Of a DNA stretch of 64,000 bases, positions 13,501-25,889 are shown piece after piece (within the stretch, counting starts at the first letter, position 1; every line of letters begins with the position of its first letter). Under the pieces are notes generated by a model. It did not search any database. It was not told where the DNA came from and worked only from the letters and a program-made list of their open reading frames with translations. The position numbers were made by a program, and so were the translations under genes. Origin of the DNA: Plectrocnemia conspersa (Eukaryota > Arthropoda > Insecta > Trichoptera > Polycentropodidae); contig VTFK01000085.1 of NCBI GenBank assembly GCA_009617715.1, positions 806,001 through 870,000 of the forward strand, written 5' to 3'.

Positions 13501-14105
13501 TAGTGAAAAAGGGACAGGGATTTCCGATTAAAACTTAAGATTAATAATTTAAGAATAAATATATTATTAAATCTTTGGCATAATCTATGCGACTTATTCC
13601 TTGAATAAAAATTTTCATTGAAGCTATTTTTTAAAATAATAACTGAAGCTCAATTAAAAAATTCAATAGAGAATTCTCGGTACATAATCCCTACAAAATC
13701 CAATATTATTCTTTAAAATATTTCACCCCTCAAAACATATTACTTATATTAAACCAAACTTACACTACGCAGGGCCATGGAGAAACAATGATTCCTGGCC
13801 TAAATAATAATAGGTATGTATGAGTTAACCCTTTCTATGTTACAAAAAAATATAAAAATTAGCCATAGTTGCCATATATTTTATGAAATCATATTTTATG
13901 CGAAATATTTTAATTAGGCATTAAAAATATCTATTCATAATATTTATTTGATAATTATTCGTGTTTTATTTGCTACTCAGTGTTGCCATATAGTGAATTT
14001 CAACGGAATTTGTCCCCTCCCCCTCCTCTCGGCAGGCCTGACCCTATGTAGATACATACAAATGTATATGGTTATATTGTTTTGTTTAAAATTCAACAAT
14101 AAAAA
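10505..14105. other. AT-rich DNA with two mixed patches
   Basis: A short block, ccagctcctcgtagctaaca at 10710, recurs with changes at 21638 (ccagctcctcttagctatcg), a hint of another repeat family. A GC-richer patch at 11220-11400 carries the CA-rich run. A 76-codon minus frame at 12888-13118 is unrecognised. Confidence 0.35.
11317..11398. repeat. CA-rich imperfect microsatellite
   Basis: Interrupted cacacaca/cacat runs, including cccacacacacactcacaca. The 77-codon Thr/His-rich frame over it (11243) is a simple-repeat product and not a gene. Confidence 0.85.
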
Positions 14106-14110
14106 ATCAA

Positions 14111-14425
14111 ATGAATATATTATTTGTATTTTTATTCAGTGTACTGGTTCATGTCACGCGAAATTATGTAATACTCCAAACAATCCAAACAAGCAGAGCA
14201 TATCCGAGTGACAACGGGCGAGATTATGACATTTTTTCCGCGGTGGAAGTGCAGCAGCCCGGCAGCAGTGCCGTACCGGAGATAAACAAAACGGTCACAC
14301 GGGTGCGTCGGTTTCCTGTAAACGAGACGGGCGTCGGCGTCAGGAACGTCAGGAAGGCAGGGAAAGAGGGGCACACACACACATACACACACAGGAAGTG
14401 GGGAATGAGTCAAACGTTAAAATAA
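14111..14425 (+). CDS. Possible first coding exon of a secreted protein, unknown
   Basis: An ATG opens a 104-codon frame. Its first 20 residues, MNILFVFLFSVLVHVTRNYV, look like a signal peptide. The part that follows (YPSDNGRDYDIFSAVEV, PEINKTVTRVRRFPVNETGV) has two N-glycosylation sequons and a furin-like RVRR. The GC content rises sharply from about 14200. If it is an exon it probably ends at a GT donor before the low-complexity tail, for example near 14304 (gtgcgt) or 14319 (gtaaac). No homologue is recognised. An equally long frame on the minus strand weakens the case. Confidence 0.25.
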   Translation: MNILFVFLFSVLVHVTRNYVILQTIQTSRAYPSDNGRDYDIFSAVEVQQPGSSAVPEINKTVTRVRRFPVNETGVGVRNVRKAGKEGHTHTYTHRKWGMSQTLK

Positions 14426-14429
14426 ACTC

Positions 14430-15450
14430 AATGAACGGCGGCTCGCCATATGACACTCAAACTTTCTCGTTACAATATTTGTGACGGGAGAGGAGACTGA
14501 TAAAAAAATCGAAACTCACCTGTCGGTCCCGCAGCTTCTACAACCTTATTTTTTAATTATACAATTAGAAAAATATACAGAATATTATTTTGTAAGAAAA
14601 GTATTTTTTGCGATTATTCAAATGACTTAATAAATATGTTAGTTAAAATATAAAAAATTAATGTGCGTGCTTTATGTAGTCTCAATTAAATCCAAAACAT
14701 ACAAAACACAGCAAAGTCTCAACTAAGTCATGTTTTTTTGTTTTTCTCAGATATCCAAGAGGAACATCATAAAACATCGATTCCAAAATACATCCCCAAA
14801 GATTTATAAAATAATAATGATGCTTGCATTAATGCTGACGGTAAATAGACTATTTAATTGGCCATTAATCTTAAACAACGAATTACATTTTTAATTGCAT
14901 CTATTCATTAGGTTGCCACATAATAATCTCAACACTAGATGCTGGAAGACCATCAACTCTAATCGTGAACAACCCGCAGTCGTCGATCCTAAAGGCTTGG
15001 GTCGAGAACGGAGGTGGAGCATATGAGGCGTTGTAGCTACAGGTCACTAATAGGCCGGTGGGCCTATGCTCGACCATAAGGAGCGGATAAGAACAGTTGG
15101 ATTACCTTTACTTCCTATTATTTATTGAAATTTTGAGATTATTGAGCATTTGAATTTTAGTTCTAATAAGGCATATAATTGCTCAATATTTCTAATAAGG
15201 CGTAGAAAATGTTAAAGCTTGTAATGTAAAATGCAACAATGTAGACACGCGCTTCTGAATAACAATTTTTTTATATGGATCTATAATATAATATAATATT
15301 TAATTCCGATAAGATTAAAATTTCCATATTATTAGAAAGGATACGAAGACAATTTTTAATGGATTTGTATCTGAAGAAATATTTATATATTTCGTCTGAA
15401 TATCCATGTTAGTAGTTCATCTTAGAAGCATGTACAAGTATCATTGAATT
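14430..15450. other. AT-rich DNA with a small GC-rich patch
   Basis: At 14945-15110 a mixed stretch (gtcgatcctaaaggcttggg, caggtcactaataggccggt) stands out and may be an old repeat. No coding signal. Confidence 0.3.
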
Positions 15451-15458
15451 CTGTAGAA

Positions 15459-16427
15459 CAGTGGTCGAAAAAATGTTGGTAGTCCACGAAGACATTTTAA
15501 TATCTTTACAATTTTCGTGTTTAATAAAATGCTCATTTCAACTTTTTTTAATTTTTGCCTTATTAAATTACATCTTCATTGAAGGTTTTGACTAATATAC
15601 AGTGTTGGCAATGCAATCACTCTTCCAGTTGCAAAATAATTTAAAGTTCCAAGATCTTTCATCTGACGATGATTACAGATTAGTAAAACTAATTGTTAAT
15701 TATTATTTTAATAAAATTGTAGAATCCACAATGAACGCCTGTTAGTGCAAAGCTTTAATGAAATCTATGTACTAACCGTAAGAACAAAAGAGCGCCAAAA
15801 ATTAATTCATATTTTTATGCTAGCCAGTGTAGACCGTACGTGACAATAGATGAAATTAATTAAAAGTATCACAATAGCCATTTGAGACTTTACGCAAGTG
15901 TTATTATATTATAAAAAATGACAACACTTATTAAACTATTTCAAATGACAGGTTGCAACCTGTCTAAACTCCAATGCAACAAGTCCAATAAGTGAACAAG
16001 CTTTTATATCATGATTTAAAGTGGCTGCAAAAAGTGGACGAGCACTAGACCTCCCTCAGGCTGGCCATGTGTATAAAATCGGATACTCAGCGCACAATAA
16101 CTTATTCTATAAAAAAAAAACACCCGTGATACATAGATTCAAATCGCTGCACAAATATCAATTATAAACAAAAATAGCACCCTTGACACAATATAAAAAT
16201 TAAATCATTTTTTTGCCTTTTATAATGAATATATCTGTGAATATTTATTATGTTATAATAGGGTTATATCCATATTTTTGCAAATCGCTTAGAGTGAAAA
16301 AAAAATCAATTTCATATTTAAAATATAATATTATATTACTTGTATGAAAAAAATTATTGTAGTGGTTTGCGGGATTCAACATTTTCAGTTTAGTGGTCAG
16401 TGAGATCCGAAAGGTTAACGACCGCTG
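15459..16427. mobile_element. Non-autonomous hAT element with perfect 8-bp target duplication
   Basis: The ends are CAGTGGTCG at the left and CGACCGCTG at the right, the inverted hAT pattern CAGNGGTCG. The same 8 bp, ctgtagaa, lies directly outside both ends (15451-15458 and 16428-16435). The 969-bp interior has no transposase that I could recognise. The intact target duplication suggests a fairly recent insertion compared with other repeats here. Confidence 0.85.
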
Positions 16428-17279
16428 CTGTAGAAATAATTTTGTTATTAAACATTTTTACAAAGTACTGGTAAAAAACACGCATTGTTCTACTGTACTC
16501 GTCTAACTTCATTTGTATTATTACTTTATAAGCTTGTACATTGTTTCTACCCTTATTTGTGAAAACAAACACACAACAATTTGACTTCTGAAATATCTGC
16601 AGAGATAAAAAACTTATTTCGATATATTTTTTTTTTAAATTTGCCATTGATTTTAATTTTGTAGTTGTGTATTTTTATTATTAATACACGTGTTCTATTA
16701 ATTTATATGTGAATATGTATATTTTATTATTAAGTAATATAATAATTCTAATTTATGTGGAGGGTAGATTGGCATATGTTAGGAGTTAGGGTGATAGCAC
16801 CATTGTTATTATTTTTTTCAGAAATTTAGAAAATATCAATTTTAAGTTTAAGGCTTTTTATTGGAATTCACATAAAGTCTCATTACAAATTCCTTGATTT
16901 ATTCAATCATAAAGAAATGGATGCATTTTAATCTGAAAAAATAAGTATACAAGTTGTTTTCCACTCCTTTCCAAGAATTTGTTTATACTTTTACTTTAAA
17001 TTAACATTATCGTAGAAAACTTATGCAAAAGTTGAGATGTTTCACCTAACAGTTTGAAAGTATACTAGCTTTATAGATAATTCTCGTATCGATATACTGA
17101 TTTATAGCGTATTAATATATTTTTATCTTATCATCCTGATTCTTCCCGTAGCGACAGTCTCGTCAGTAAGTACACAACCAACCAGATTGCGATATGAACT
17201 TACTTATATGTGTGTATTTGTATGTATAATACATACGTATATATTATTTATATACACAAACTTCGAGACGTTCGTTCAT

Positions 17280-17560
17280 AAGTGACAGTTGTTTTTCTCG
17301 CTAGCTAGATATAGGGCCCCACCGCTAGCTCTTCTAGATTGATCTTAATTTTGGAAATGTGCCGCACTCGGGAGAAGAGTTGGTCATCCTTGGCGAAGTT
17401 GGCAGGAAGTCAACCGGACGCGGCAGCACGTGACGGAAGCTTTCGTCACATCCCGCGTCACCTCATCATCAGATAAGAGCATGGATGTGGGTCGGTCCAT
17501 TGGTCGGAGGACAGTTTTTCTAACAGCGAGCGGTAGTGCAAATTAGTGTACAAACATATT
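17280..17560. promoter_or_regulatory. GC/CpG-rich island, candidate regulatory element
   Basis: About 280 bp of mixed composition rise out of AT-rich flanks. They contain a CACGTG E-box (17427-17432), repeated cgtcac motifs, gctagctag and caccgctagctc. No open frame of note. It ends about 280 bp before the hAT element at 17841. A promoter, enhancer or untranslated exon is possible. Confidence 0.35.
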
Positions 17561-17840
17561 GTAATAGTGCAATGTTGGCGGGAAATCGTGGAATGACACT
17601 TTTATGCTTTACTGCGACACTGAGCAGTAAACATCCGATGAAATACATGCATTTCACATAAAATACTATTACTGTCGATCATAGGGTATGTGCGTTATAT
17701 GATTTTTTTAAGGCTTTAATTAATATTATTAAATAAGTCTAATGATGGTTTTCGTTATTAGAGGTCGAGAATAACTTCCTTGAGCCCCGGGTCATACATT
17801 TTTTTAATATGCATCTTACTATAAATTAAGTTGTTAGAAT

Positions 17841-18954
17841 TAGAGTCTCCAATTACTCGAACCATCAACTATTCGAGTATCGAATATTAAAATTTTAAAA
17901 TACTCGAGTACTCGAGTACTTTCGAGTATTTACCAAATGTACCAAAATAGCTATTATTCAAATTCGTGCACATATAAATAAATAAATAAAATACTTAGTA
18001 TGTTAATTTTTTACAATTATTTTAACTTCACGAACATACTTTTTAAAAACAACAATGCAAAAAGTGTCTCGAATTTAATATTACTGCTAACCTTTGGTTT
18101 TATTATTCCCGTAATGGAAAAAACCCTTTCTGTTGCTGTTGATGTTGGTCTTATTGTCATTAACGCGTTGGATAAGGCTTCTAATTTATATCTGTTCGCT
18201 TTTTATAGATTTAAAATTTTTTGAACTCTTTTTTTATGTTCTCTTCTTTCATTCCCTTCTCTGCTTTTCTCTTATTTCCTTCGACTATTGACAAAATAGT
18301 ATTTTGTAATTCTTCTAGAATAGATTTTTTTTCTTAACAATATACAATATTCTACTCCTTCTGATTATTGCAAAGAATTTAAATCTATATCCTTCGAAGA
18401 TGTATTTGGGTGAATCCCTTTCACTCTAGAGCGTAACGGTTCGCAAAGAACTAACTTTACTTTAAATGCATTTAAAACACACAATTGTTTTGATTTATAT
18501 TTTAAGCTGAGGGATCAGTATAAACAATTTACAACACTTTACGCTACAACTGCATAGTCTTAAAACCTAAAATTTTTTTTGTTGATATTTCATATTGTTC
18601 ATTGCCATAAATTAGATAAGTCGGGACTGTCGGACAGAAAACACAAAAGAAATTTCTCCGTCGTACCCACTAACATAGCCGACGACCGGAACTATGCAAC
18701 TATGGAACAATGAAAAAATTATACCTGATAGTAACCGCTCTAACTCGGGACTTCGGGCATAAACGCCAAATAAAAGCAAGACGTTAACCTTTACCGGACC
18801 GAGTTAAAGTTATTTTTGTCTCTGAAATATTTAAAAAAAAATTAATTTCGAGTATTAATCGAATAATTTTCAAAATACTCGATTATCAAGTACTGGAAAA
18901 ATAGACAAAAATACTCGAGTATCGAGTACTCGATTACTCGAATTGGAGACTCTA
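17841..18954. mobile_element. hAT element with perfect 8-bp target duplication, internally deleted
   Basis: The termini TAGAGTCTCCAATTACTCGA and, in reverse, TAGAGTCTCCAATTCGAGTA are inverted repeats followed by about 100 bp rich in tactcgagt motifs at each end. The octamer gttagaat flanks both sides (17833-17840 and 18955-18962). The 1114-bp interior retains only the end of a transposase on the minus strand. The long subterminal arrays of tactcgagt may be transposase binding sites. Confidence 0.9.
18017..18195 (-). pseudogene. hAT transposase C-terminal dimerisation (hATC) remnant
   Basis: Minus-strand translation reads YKLEALSNALMTIRPTSTAT, then ERVFSITGIIKPKVSS, then ETLFALLFLKSM, ending at a TAA stop. 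This is the classic hATC pattern (RPTS..ERVFS..G..FVTK..R..ETL..L.FLK). The frame is intact for about 58 codons and is preceded by a stop. It lies inside the hAT element at 17841-18954 and fits that element's identity; all upstream catalytic parts are deleted. Confidence 0.8.
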
Positions 18955-18964
18955 GTTAGAATGC

Positions 18965-20510
18965 TGTATGAAATGCTGATGCTTTTGACCAAGTTTGTGC
19001 GAGCCTTTATTACAGTGATCGGTGAACAGGTGGTAAATTCCCCCAAGATAGATATGAAATTTCATTTTAACTCGAAGGGTTAATATTGGCATAAACAATA
19101 TAGTTAGAAAAAGTTGTAAACCAGGTATTGTCATAAAATAAGGTATTCAGTTTATGCATCGTCTTTAGGTCATACGACCTTAAAACTTTTTAGTCAAAAA
19201 TACTATAATAAAATCAAAAATACCAGATTAAAATCAAAGTATATAAATCAGTGATATGTATGTATATTTTAATAAATGTACTACATTAACTATTATAACA
19301 GCATACAATTAATTTATGTCATTTTCAGTCTTCTAGGTAAACATTAATAAGTTTTTCAGATCAAAAATTCTTAAGTTTTTTTAAGTTCACATCCTCATTT
19401 TGTGGATCACCTAATTCCAAAAATTCTACATAAGCACATCTTCTAATTAATGCATCATATTGGCTATATGATTTGTTTATGTTTTAAAATCTTTCTTTTG
19501 ATACTCGTCTTTAATTTTGGAATTCGTTTTCAATATTGTTGCTGTAGGGAGTGTCTCCCATCTGTTGTCATTGTAACGCATCTTCGTTTCAATACAATTT
19601 TTAAGGACTATCCACCAGCTGATTGATGCTGAATTTTTTTCACAGTAACTGCTCTATCCAGAAGATTTTTTTGTTATTTATTTATTTTTACGTAATTCCG
19701 CATGAGTAAGAAATAACTCATTCTGCGGTTACACTTTCATATATTAAAAATATAAATTGAATACGTATATATTTAAAAAATATTATAAGTTCATTTATAA
19801 TATTTATTATTAAATTTTAAAAGTACAAATAAGAAAAATAACAACCATAATAAAAGAAAACAGTGATATGATATATGTATTATTTAGTGATTAGTGCCGC
19901 TCCAAAATCCATGTTGCCTTTATTTTGTTTCGAAATGCGAGACAATGAGACGCTTCTTCTTAACAACAAAAAATGTTTTTACGCCTTTGAAAAACATTTG
20001 TGTATAGAATTTTTATCGACAGTGTCTCCTGTTGTAAATTTTGGAAAGGCTCACTCTCTTTATTATCGTTTGACGCTTATCTCAAAAACAGGTGTGCGTC
20101 GCAAAGTTCGTGTTACATTTTTGAGTTTATTGTTTCAAGATAAAAAGATTTTATTTTAATCAGTTCAATAATTCGATCGTGCTTAATTTATTCAAAGCTA
20201 TTTCATTTATATGTAAATCCGCACAAAACAAACACCGATATTTATGTATAATAAATTCGTTACATTATTATCTATTGTATTTTAGTACAATGCATTCTAT
20301 ACAGTGATTTGAAAAAACTGAAATGACATCCCTGATCAAAAAATATGTAATAATAAATTAAGCATTTTTACACCCTCACTAATCAGCAATTTACACAGCA
20401 TTGTGTTGTTATGCATATTTTATAAAATTCAAAAAGTTTAATGATTATGAAAGCAATTGAATATTATATTTATTTAAATAATATTCAACACAATATTCAT
20501 TCGTGAGATT
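18965..20510. other. AT-rich DNA with a protein-like minus-strand fragment
   Basis: Between about 19340 and 19620 the minus strand reads YSQYDALIRRCAYVEFLELG, then DPQNEDVNLKKLKNF and a stop, and further upstream in another frame NSASISWWIVLKNCIETKM. This looks like a decayed coding sequence of unknown family, perhaps transposon-derived. Confidence 0.25.
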
Positions 20511-20512
20511 CG

Positions 20513-20698
20513 GAAAATTTAGGAAAACCTAATCTGGGATAGTCGATTGGAATTATAATCGAATAATAATCACTAATTTTGATCTCTTAGACACAACAAA
20601 AAAAAATACACTTGGGTTCATATGGGATTCGAACCAAGATCTTCCATGTATTAGTCACCAACTAATACCACTGTATATTGTGCTGGTTAATGACAAGA
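20513..20698 (-). mobile_element. tRNA-derived SINE, copy 2 (reverse)
   Basis: Read on the minus strand it has a tRNA-like head (tacagtggtattag, then ttggttcgaatcccatatga as box B region). The body contains aagagatcaaaattagtgat and attaggttttcctaaatttt, matching copy 1 at 10307-10503. The head of this copy is closer to a canonical tRNA (cagtggta and gttcgaatccc). Confidence 0.7.
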
Positions 20699-21109
20699 TT
20701 AAAATATAAAGCACTTTCTCCTTTTCACGATACAATATTCCTTAAATTTAGATATGCTATAAGCCTAATCGTATTAGACTAATATTTTTGTACTCCAAAT
20801 TAATTATTGTTTCAAGTGAAAAATTTTCGTTAACAAACTTAATATATTTTAAAAGATATGATGTAAACAAGGATCGGTATTTTAAGCGCTGCTAGATAAT
20901 TGCTATATTTCGATTATTAAATCAAGAAATTTGAATCTAAATTGCGAATGGATTTTGCATCCTCCGTTCTTGGAATATTATATAAAGGCATATCATTTAA
21001 ATAGAAATGATTGTCTCTCACTATATTACTGGACGATAATTTTATAAAAGGGGTAGCTGTTTGGCACACGATGCTTTTGATCATCCATACTATATACCAT
21101 CTTCACTAT

Positions 21110-21470
21110 CCCTGATTGAAAAATCTCGAAATCCTGGATCGATCAGCGAATTCGGTCGTGTTCCAGCGCGATCAGAGTCCATTGATTCGTCGGCAGGATG
21201 TAAGCGCGGCGTGGTGACGTCACATCCTCTCTCTCTCTCCGCGTGTTGGCTCTTCGACTCGGAGTTATCAACGGGAATCTATATCTGGTGGCTCACCCAC
21301 ACGCGCGCCCACGTCGTGCGTGCAGCGATATTATATTATATCGTAGTGCGCCGGGGGGACGGCAGAGCGCGCCAATTCGCGCGCTGCGACCACGTGGACG
21401 CGCGACGTGCACGTGGCTTGTCCGTTGTAACGACGCAACCTGAAATTGCCGCGCATCGAGATTTTTTCGT
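21110..21470. promoter_or_regulatory. Strong CpG island with CRE and E-box motifs
   Basis: This is one of the richest CpG stretches in the window (many cgcg, gcgc). It includes TGACGTCA (21215-21222), a ct-repeat at about 21230, and two CACGTG boxes (21391-21396, 21410-21415). The open frames across it on the plus strand (147 and 66 codons) look like by-products of low stop-codon density. It is a good candidate promoter, although no transcript is identified nearby. Confidence 0.4.
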
Positions 21471-22089
21471 TTCTAATCGAAACATACACATAGTTTATTT
21501 TTAATAAATTAAATTTTAAACTGTATAGTATTTATTATTTATTTATTAGAGATACATATAATACACACAATCTTACTACAAATAAATGAAATACATATAA
21601 AAACCTTATATATGTGCATCAAATAATGTGATTTGTACCAGCTCCTCTTAGCTATCGCCGAAAACATCATTGTGTTTGACAGTATTTAATCAATATTAAA
21701 TAAAACAATAATATTAATTAATACTATAACATTTCACCCCCTGGTTGTTATGGTATGCATTCGACTGTAAGACATATATGATGTTACCGTGGATTTTTTG
21801 TGGGAAAACTTTGCCAGGCACCCGGTGCACACCATGGCGCAACGCCAAATTTGTTTGCTAGACACCATTGAACACTATAGTAGTTAATGTTTTAAGAGTA
21901 GGAGACATTTCTATATCCATATATGCTCCTTTTTGATTATAATAATCAATAGAAGATTTTCAGTGTCGGTCATCCTAAATGATCTAGGTTTTTTTGCTTT
22001 TCTAATCACCAAAAGTTTTATTTTATTTCTTGCATAAATTCAATTAAAAAAAAATTATTTCAAGCATATATAATCCGCCCCCGGATAAT

Positions 22090-22215
22090 CGAGAGTATAC
22101 TATATCAATATACCAATATCTGGTTTAATGTAGGATGCAAAGTATTTTAAAGATGATAAACTGTAAACAGTGATATTCACTAGATATGTTAAATCAGCCA
22201 TTTTTAAATTCAAAT
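22090..22215. repeat. Dispersed repeat shared with 38378-38425 and 38890-38915
   Basis: About 45 bp (caatatctggtttaatgtag, then gatgcaaagtattttaaagatg) match 38378-38425. A further 28 bp (gatattcactagatatgtta, then aatcagc) match 38893-38915. The spacing differs between copies, suggesting internal indels in one hAT-related family. Confidence 0.5.
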
Positions 22216-22219
22216 GCCG

Positions 22220-25200
22220 GTTTTATTTTGAGTTCATAACTTAACAACCCTACTACAAATAAATAAATAATGTATTTGTAGCTACTTTATTAAGTATATA
22301 GAAACTTTAAATTAATTGTGATTGAAGGCTTTTGATTTATTTTTTCAATTTTATTTTTAAGGTTGCTTTCTTGATGCAGTGACTCTTCATCAAATGGAAA
22401 CTATCTTTTTTTTTAGTTTTGCCAGTCGATAGTTCCTATATCAGTGATTAGATAAAATATGTGATCATAATGCTAGATATTGCTAATTATGTCTTTTTTA
22501 CCTTCATACAAATCTGTGAAAAATAAAACGTACTCTTTAGGGAAACCCGGGAAGTCGGTTATTAAGTGATATCAAATTTATTATTAATTACTCGAAGGAA
22601 GTTAAGCTGTATCTGTAACATCAGTACTTTATTACAAAGCTGTGGAATAAGACTTATCTGTAAGTTTTTAGAACAAATTATTTATACTACGCTTTCTAGA
22701 CTGATTTGTTGAACCACATAACTCGCCTTTACTAATGAATGAATAGTCATTATCTAGCCAAAATAATCTCACCGAGATCTTAGGAATAATCTGATGGCGA
22801 ATGAGATCGAGAAAGTGACAGTATGGTACCATCTGTCATTAAAGAGCAAACGGATGAAGGAATCCCATCTCTATAGAGAATTTAATTTAAATTAAAAAAA
22901 AGTTTCATACTACTATTTCAAATTTAACAAGTTTCTAAATTATTATACCTTTTAAAGAAATTTTACGTCAACAACGACCGTCGTTATCATTTATTTACCG
23001 TTAAGTCGAACTACGATATATCGTTGTTTGGCATTTAAATGGTTATTTATATGTGCCTCACTATTTTATTAATTTAGTAAGTAAAATTATAACTTCACTT
23101 ACCAACAGTTTTCATATCGACACCTCTTTGGTAAAAATAGTTTTAAAAATAGTTCTAAATACAAAATAAAAACTTCAAGCATACTTAAAGATTTCGAAAT
23201 AGTGAATCTACACCAAAATTTTTTTTCTTTTACGTTTACAGTTGCTTTTTCTACGCGATATGTGTTTGTCCGAATAACTGGAGAAATCTCTTCTCGCATA
23301 TCACCGAAACCGTACTTGGATACCTAGCTCTACTGGTATAGAAACAAGTTATCTTTTCTCTTCAATAGATACTGGGCATCACACTCGAGCCCCACAACTC
23401 AAATGCATATATTTTAGGTTATTTTTAGTCCTTATAATCCAGGAAAAAAATACTATTTTTTTTTGACATACAGTATTTTTTTAAAAATATTTTTCCGTTA
23501 CTTTAATCTTTGTTAGTGTTATGTATTATATTATTTGTTTGTAAGATCAACGCCATTCGTGCGAGTTTTGATCAAGCAGAGTTATTTTTAGACTGTAAGA
23601 CGACGCGATTACCCCTTTTCGTGATGCTGTAATACTAAATAGCATAATTATATAGGGTAATCTCCTTTGTTCGTCAGCATTCTGACAAATAACTTTAAAC
23701 CATTAGGTCAGTTATCTCACCGAAAACTACCGATACACTAATTTTAACGTTTTTTCCTTAATGGCGAAAGTGAATTATTCAGGAGTTTCAGGTCCTGATT
23801 GACTCGTTACTTATTAATGGTCAATTTACTGTGTTAAACAGCAACAATTCTATATTATATACAAAGTTATGGATTTAATCATATTAAAAATAAAATTGAA
23901 CACCACTGTTCAAATTGAAAGATCGTATATAATTTTATGAATTTGGCATATTTATCTGATATTTTTACTGATATTATATTCTAATAAAAGGTGTTATTTT
24001 TTTTTTCAAACGTAACAGGATTTCCTTCCAAGAAATTTTCTTTCATCATTTTTGTTCACAGTTTTTTTTGCAATGTTTACGATTCCGAAACTACGCACTT
24101 CCGCCCACACTTCTTTTCTTGGAAGGAAGTCCTGCTATTCATTTGGGATATTCCACGACCGTTATGTAATTTTGAATGTTTATATTTCAAGGTCAGAAGT
24201 ATGTTTTCCTTCTAATATATAATTTTTAATTTAACAATCATAATATGAAATATTGATATGGTTTATAATTGTACATACTTCTTTATAAATATATACATAC
24301 ATTCATTTATGTATAGATGTGTATATTTATACACGATTTCCATCTTGTAAAACTCAACCTAATTGGTGTATATCGGATGGGATCGATCATCGGATTAATA
24401 CACATAGTATCTAAATATATATATATACATTTTTTATAATAATATCTAAAAAACGCAGAAATAAAGAACCGCCAGAACAGCACACAGCTTGGCACGAAAA
24501 TAAAAAAGAAGCAGCAGCCATTGGGCCCGACAGGAAACGGATGTCACGTGACGTCGGTATTGGCGGGTGTGGTGTGTACACACTTCCTCTCCGTAGTTTT
24601 TTCACCAACTAACATTTTTTTTAATTTTATTTTTATATCGCCGATAAGATATTTATGGATAGTGAAAAATGGGACGCTCATTATTAGAAAAATGTTATTT
24701 AAAAGCCTTTTATCATCGCCGTTGATTTGAATAGTCATTACAAAGAAACGGCGAACAATCAAAATCAGATTAAAAAATGTTATTATATTTTGATTTTTTT
24801 TATTGAATTGTGACATATGTTCATAATATGGTAGATATAAAAAATATATCTAAATTGTCTAAATCCTAAATTGGCTGTTGATGGCCCTGACCAGAAATAC
24901 GAAATCAACAGACAAAAACGTATATATTATATAACGCTTTTTGTCATTGATTCATAAATATAGACGCGCCAGAAAAAAATCTATAAGCGCTGCCTACTAC
25001 AACTACAAATATGTATAGATAGACAGACGTCTGAGTAAGGCCATTTGCTTTTCATTCATAAACGTACAGCGTGTTTTCTTGCTACACAATTAATTCCATT
25101 GAACGTTCTCAAATAACGTAAATAAAACTATATTTTAAAAGCACACATGTACTTCGCAGAAATTCTGCGCATTTTCCCACGAATCTTACGTAAGAAATTA

Positions 25201-25780
25201 TGTTTTGCGTTTATGGATCGTTTGCAGATTTTTATAATATTACTACAAACAACACTAATTTTTATTATACCTAAAATAATAATATTATACATTGTCGATA
25301 AAGCAAATAAAATATTTAAACAGTCATATCGCGTGAATTGTTATATTATAGATATTATTGTATAGCAAAATTTAACGCTCATAAAAAATGTACTCATATA
25401 ATATCTCTCGAGTCGTTGGCTAATAAAAATGATAGCTCATTTATGTAACACATTCATAATTAGTATATTGCGCATCTAAAAGTAGTCCGATGTTATAAAT
25501 TATGTATTAAACTTGTAAAATAGAAAAAAGTTCAGATCAATAACCTGATTTATATGTACTATACAAAAAAACTATACGAATACAAATATATATTTGCATT
25601 ATATAAATATACAGTATAATTTGAGAACAATATTGATAGTAACTACCATCCACAGATAGCAGTTAAAAATGCTTTTAATTTTTTAATAACATAATTTAAG
25701 AATTATGTTAAGATCACAAAAATAAAAATGGTTTAATTTTAAATTTTATTATTATAATATAAATTCTAATACGTTGCTTT
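22220..25780. other. AT-rich DNA, no gene supported
   Basis: Only short frames. A GC-richer patch at 24510-24600 contains gtcacgtgacgtcggtat, with overlapping E-box and CRE-like words. Confidence 0.35.
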
Positions 25781-25786
25781 AAATTT

Positions 25787-25885
25787 GAGGTCGATAAGCT
25801 ACGGCTTGAGGACCAAATCCGGCCCGCTGCTTGTTTTATTACACCCCGCGAGCTAAGAATGAATTTTCAGTGTTATTTTTGTTAA
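25787..25885. mobile_element. hAT terminal fragment (ggcccgc-type end)
   Basis: The stretch ggtcgataagctacggcttg, then ggaccaaatccggcccgctg, then ccccgcgagctaagaatg, resembles the terminal region of hAT/ZBED5-type elements, in which a 'ggccaaatccggccc' block is typical. No partner end was found. The identification rests on memory of this motif. Confidence 0.4.
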
Positions 25886-25889
25886 ACGA

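Noticed and set aside
21061..21504. 147-codon open frame on the plus strand
   Set aside because: It lies in a CpG-rich island where stop codons are rare; there is no domain, and an overlapping frame is also open.
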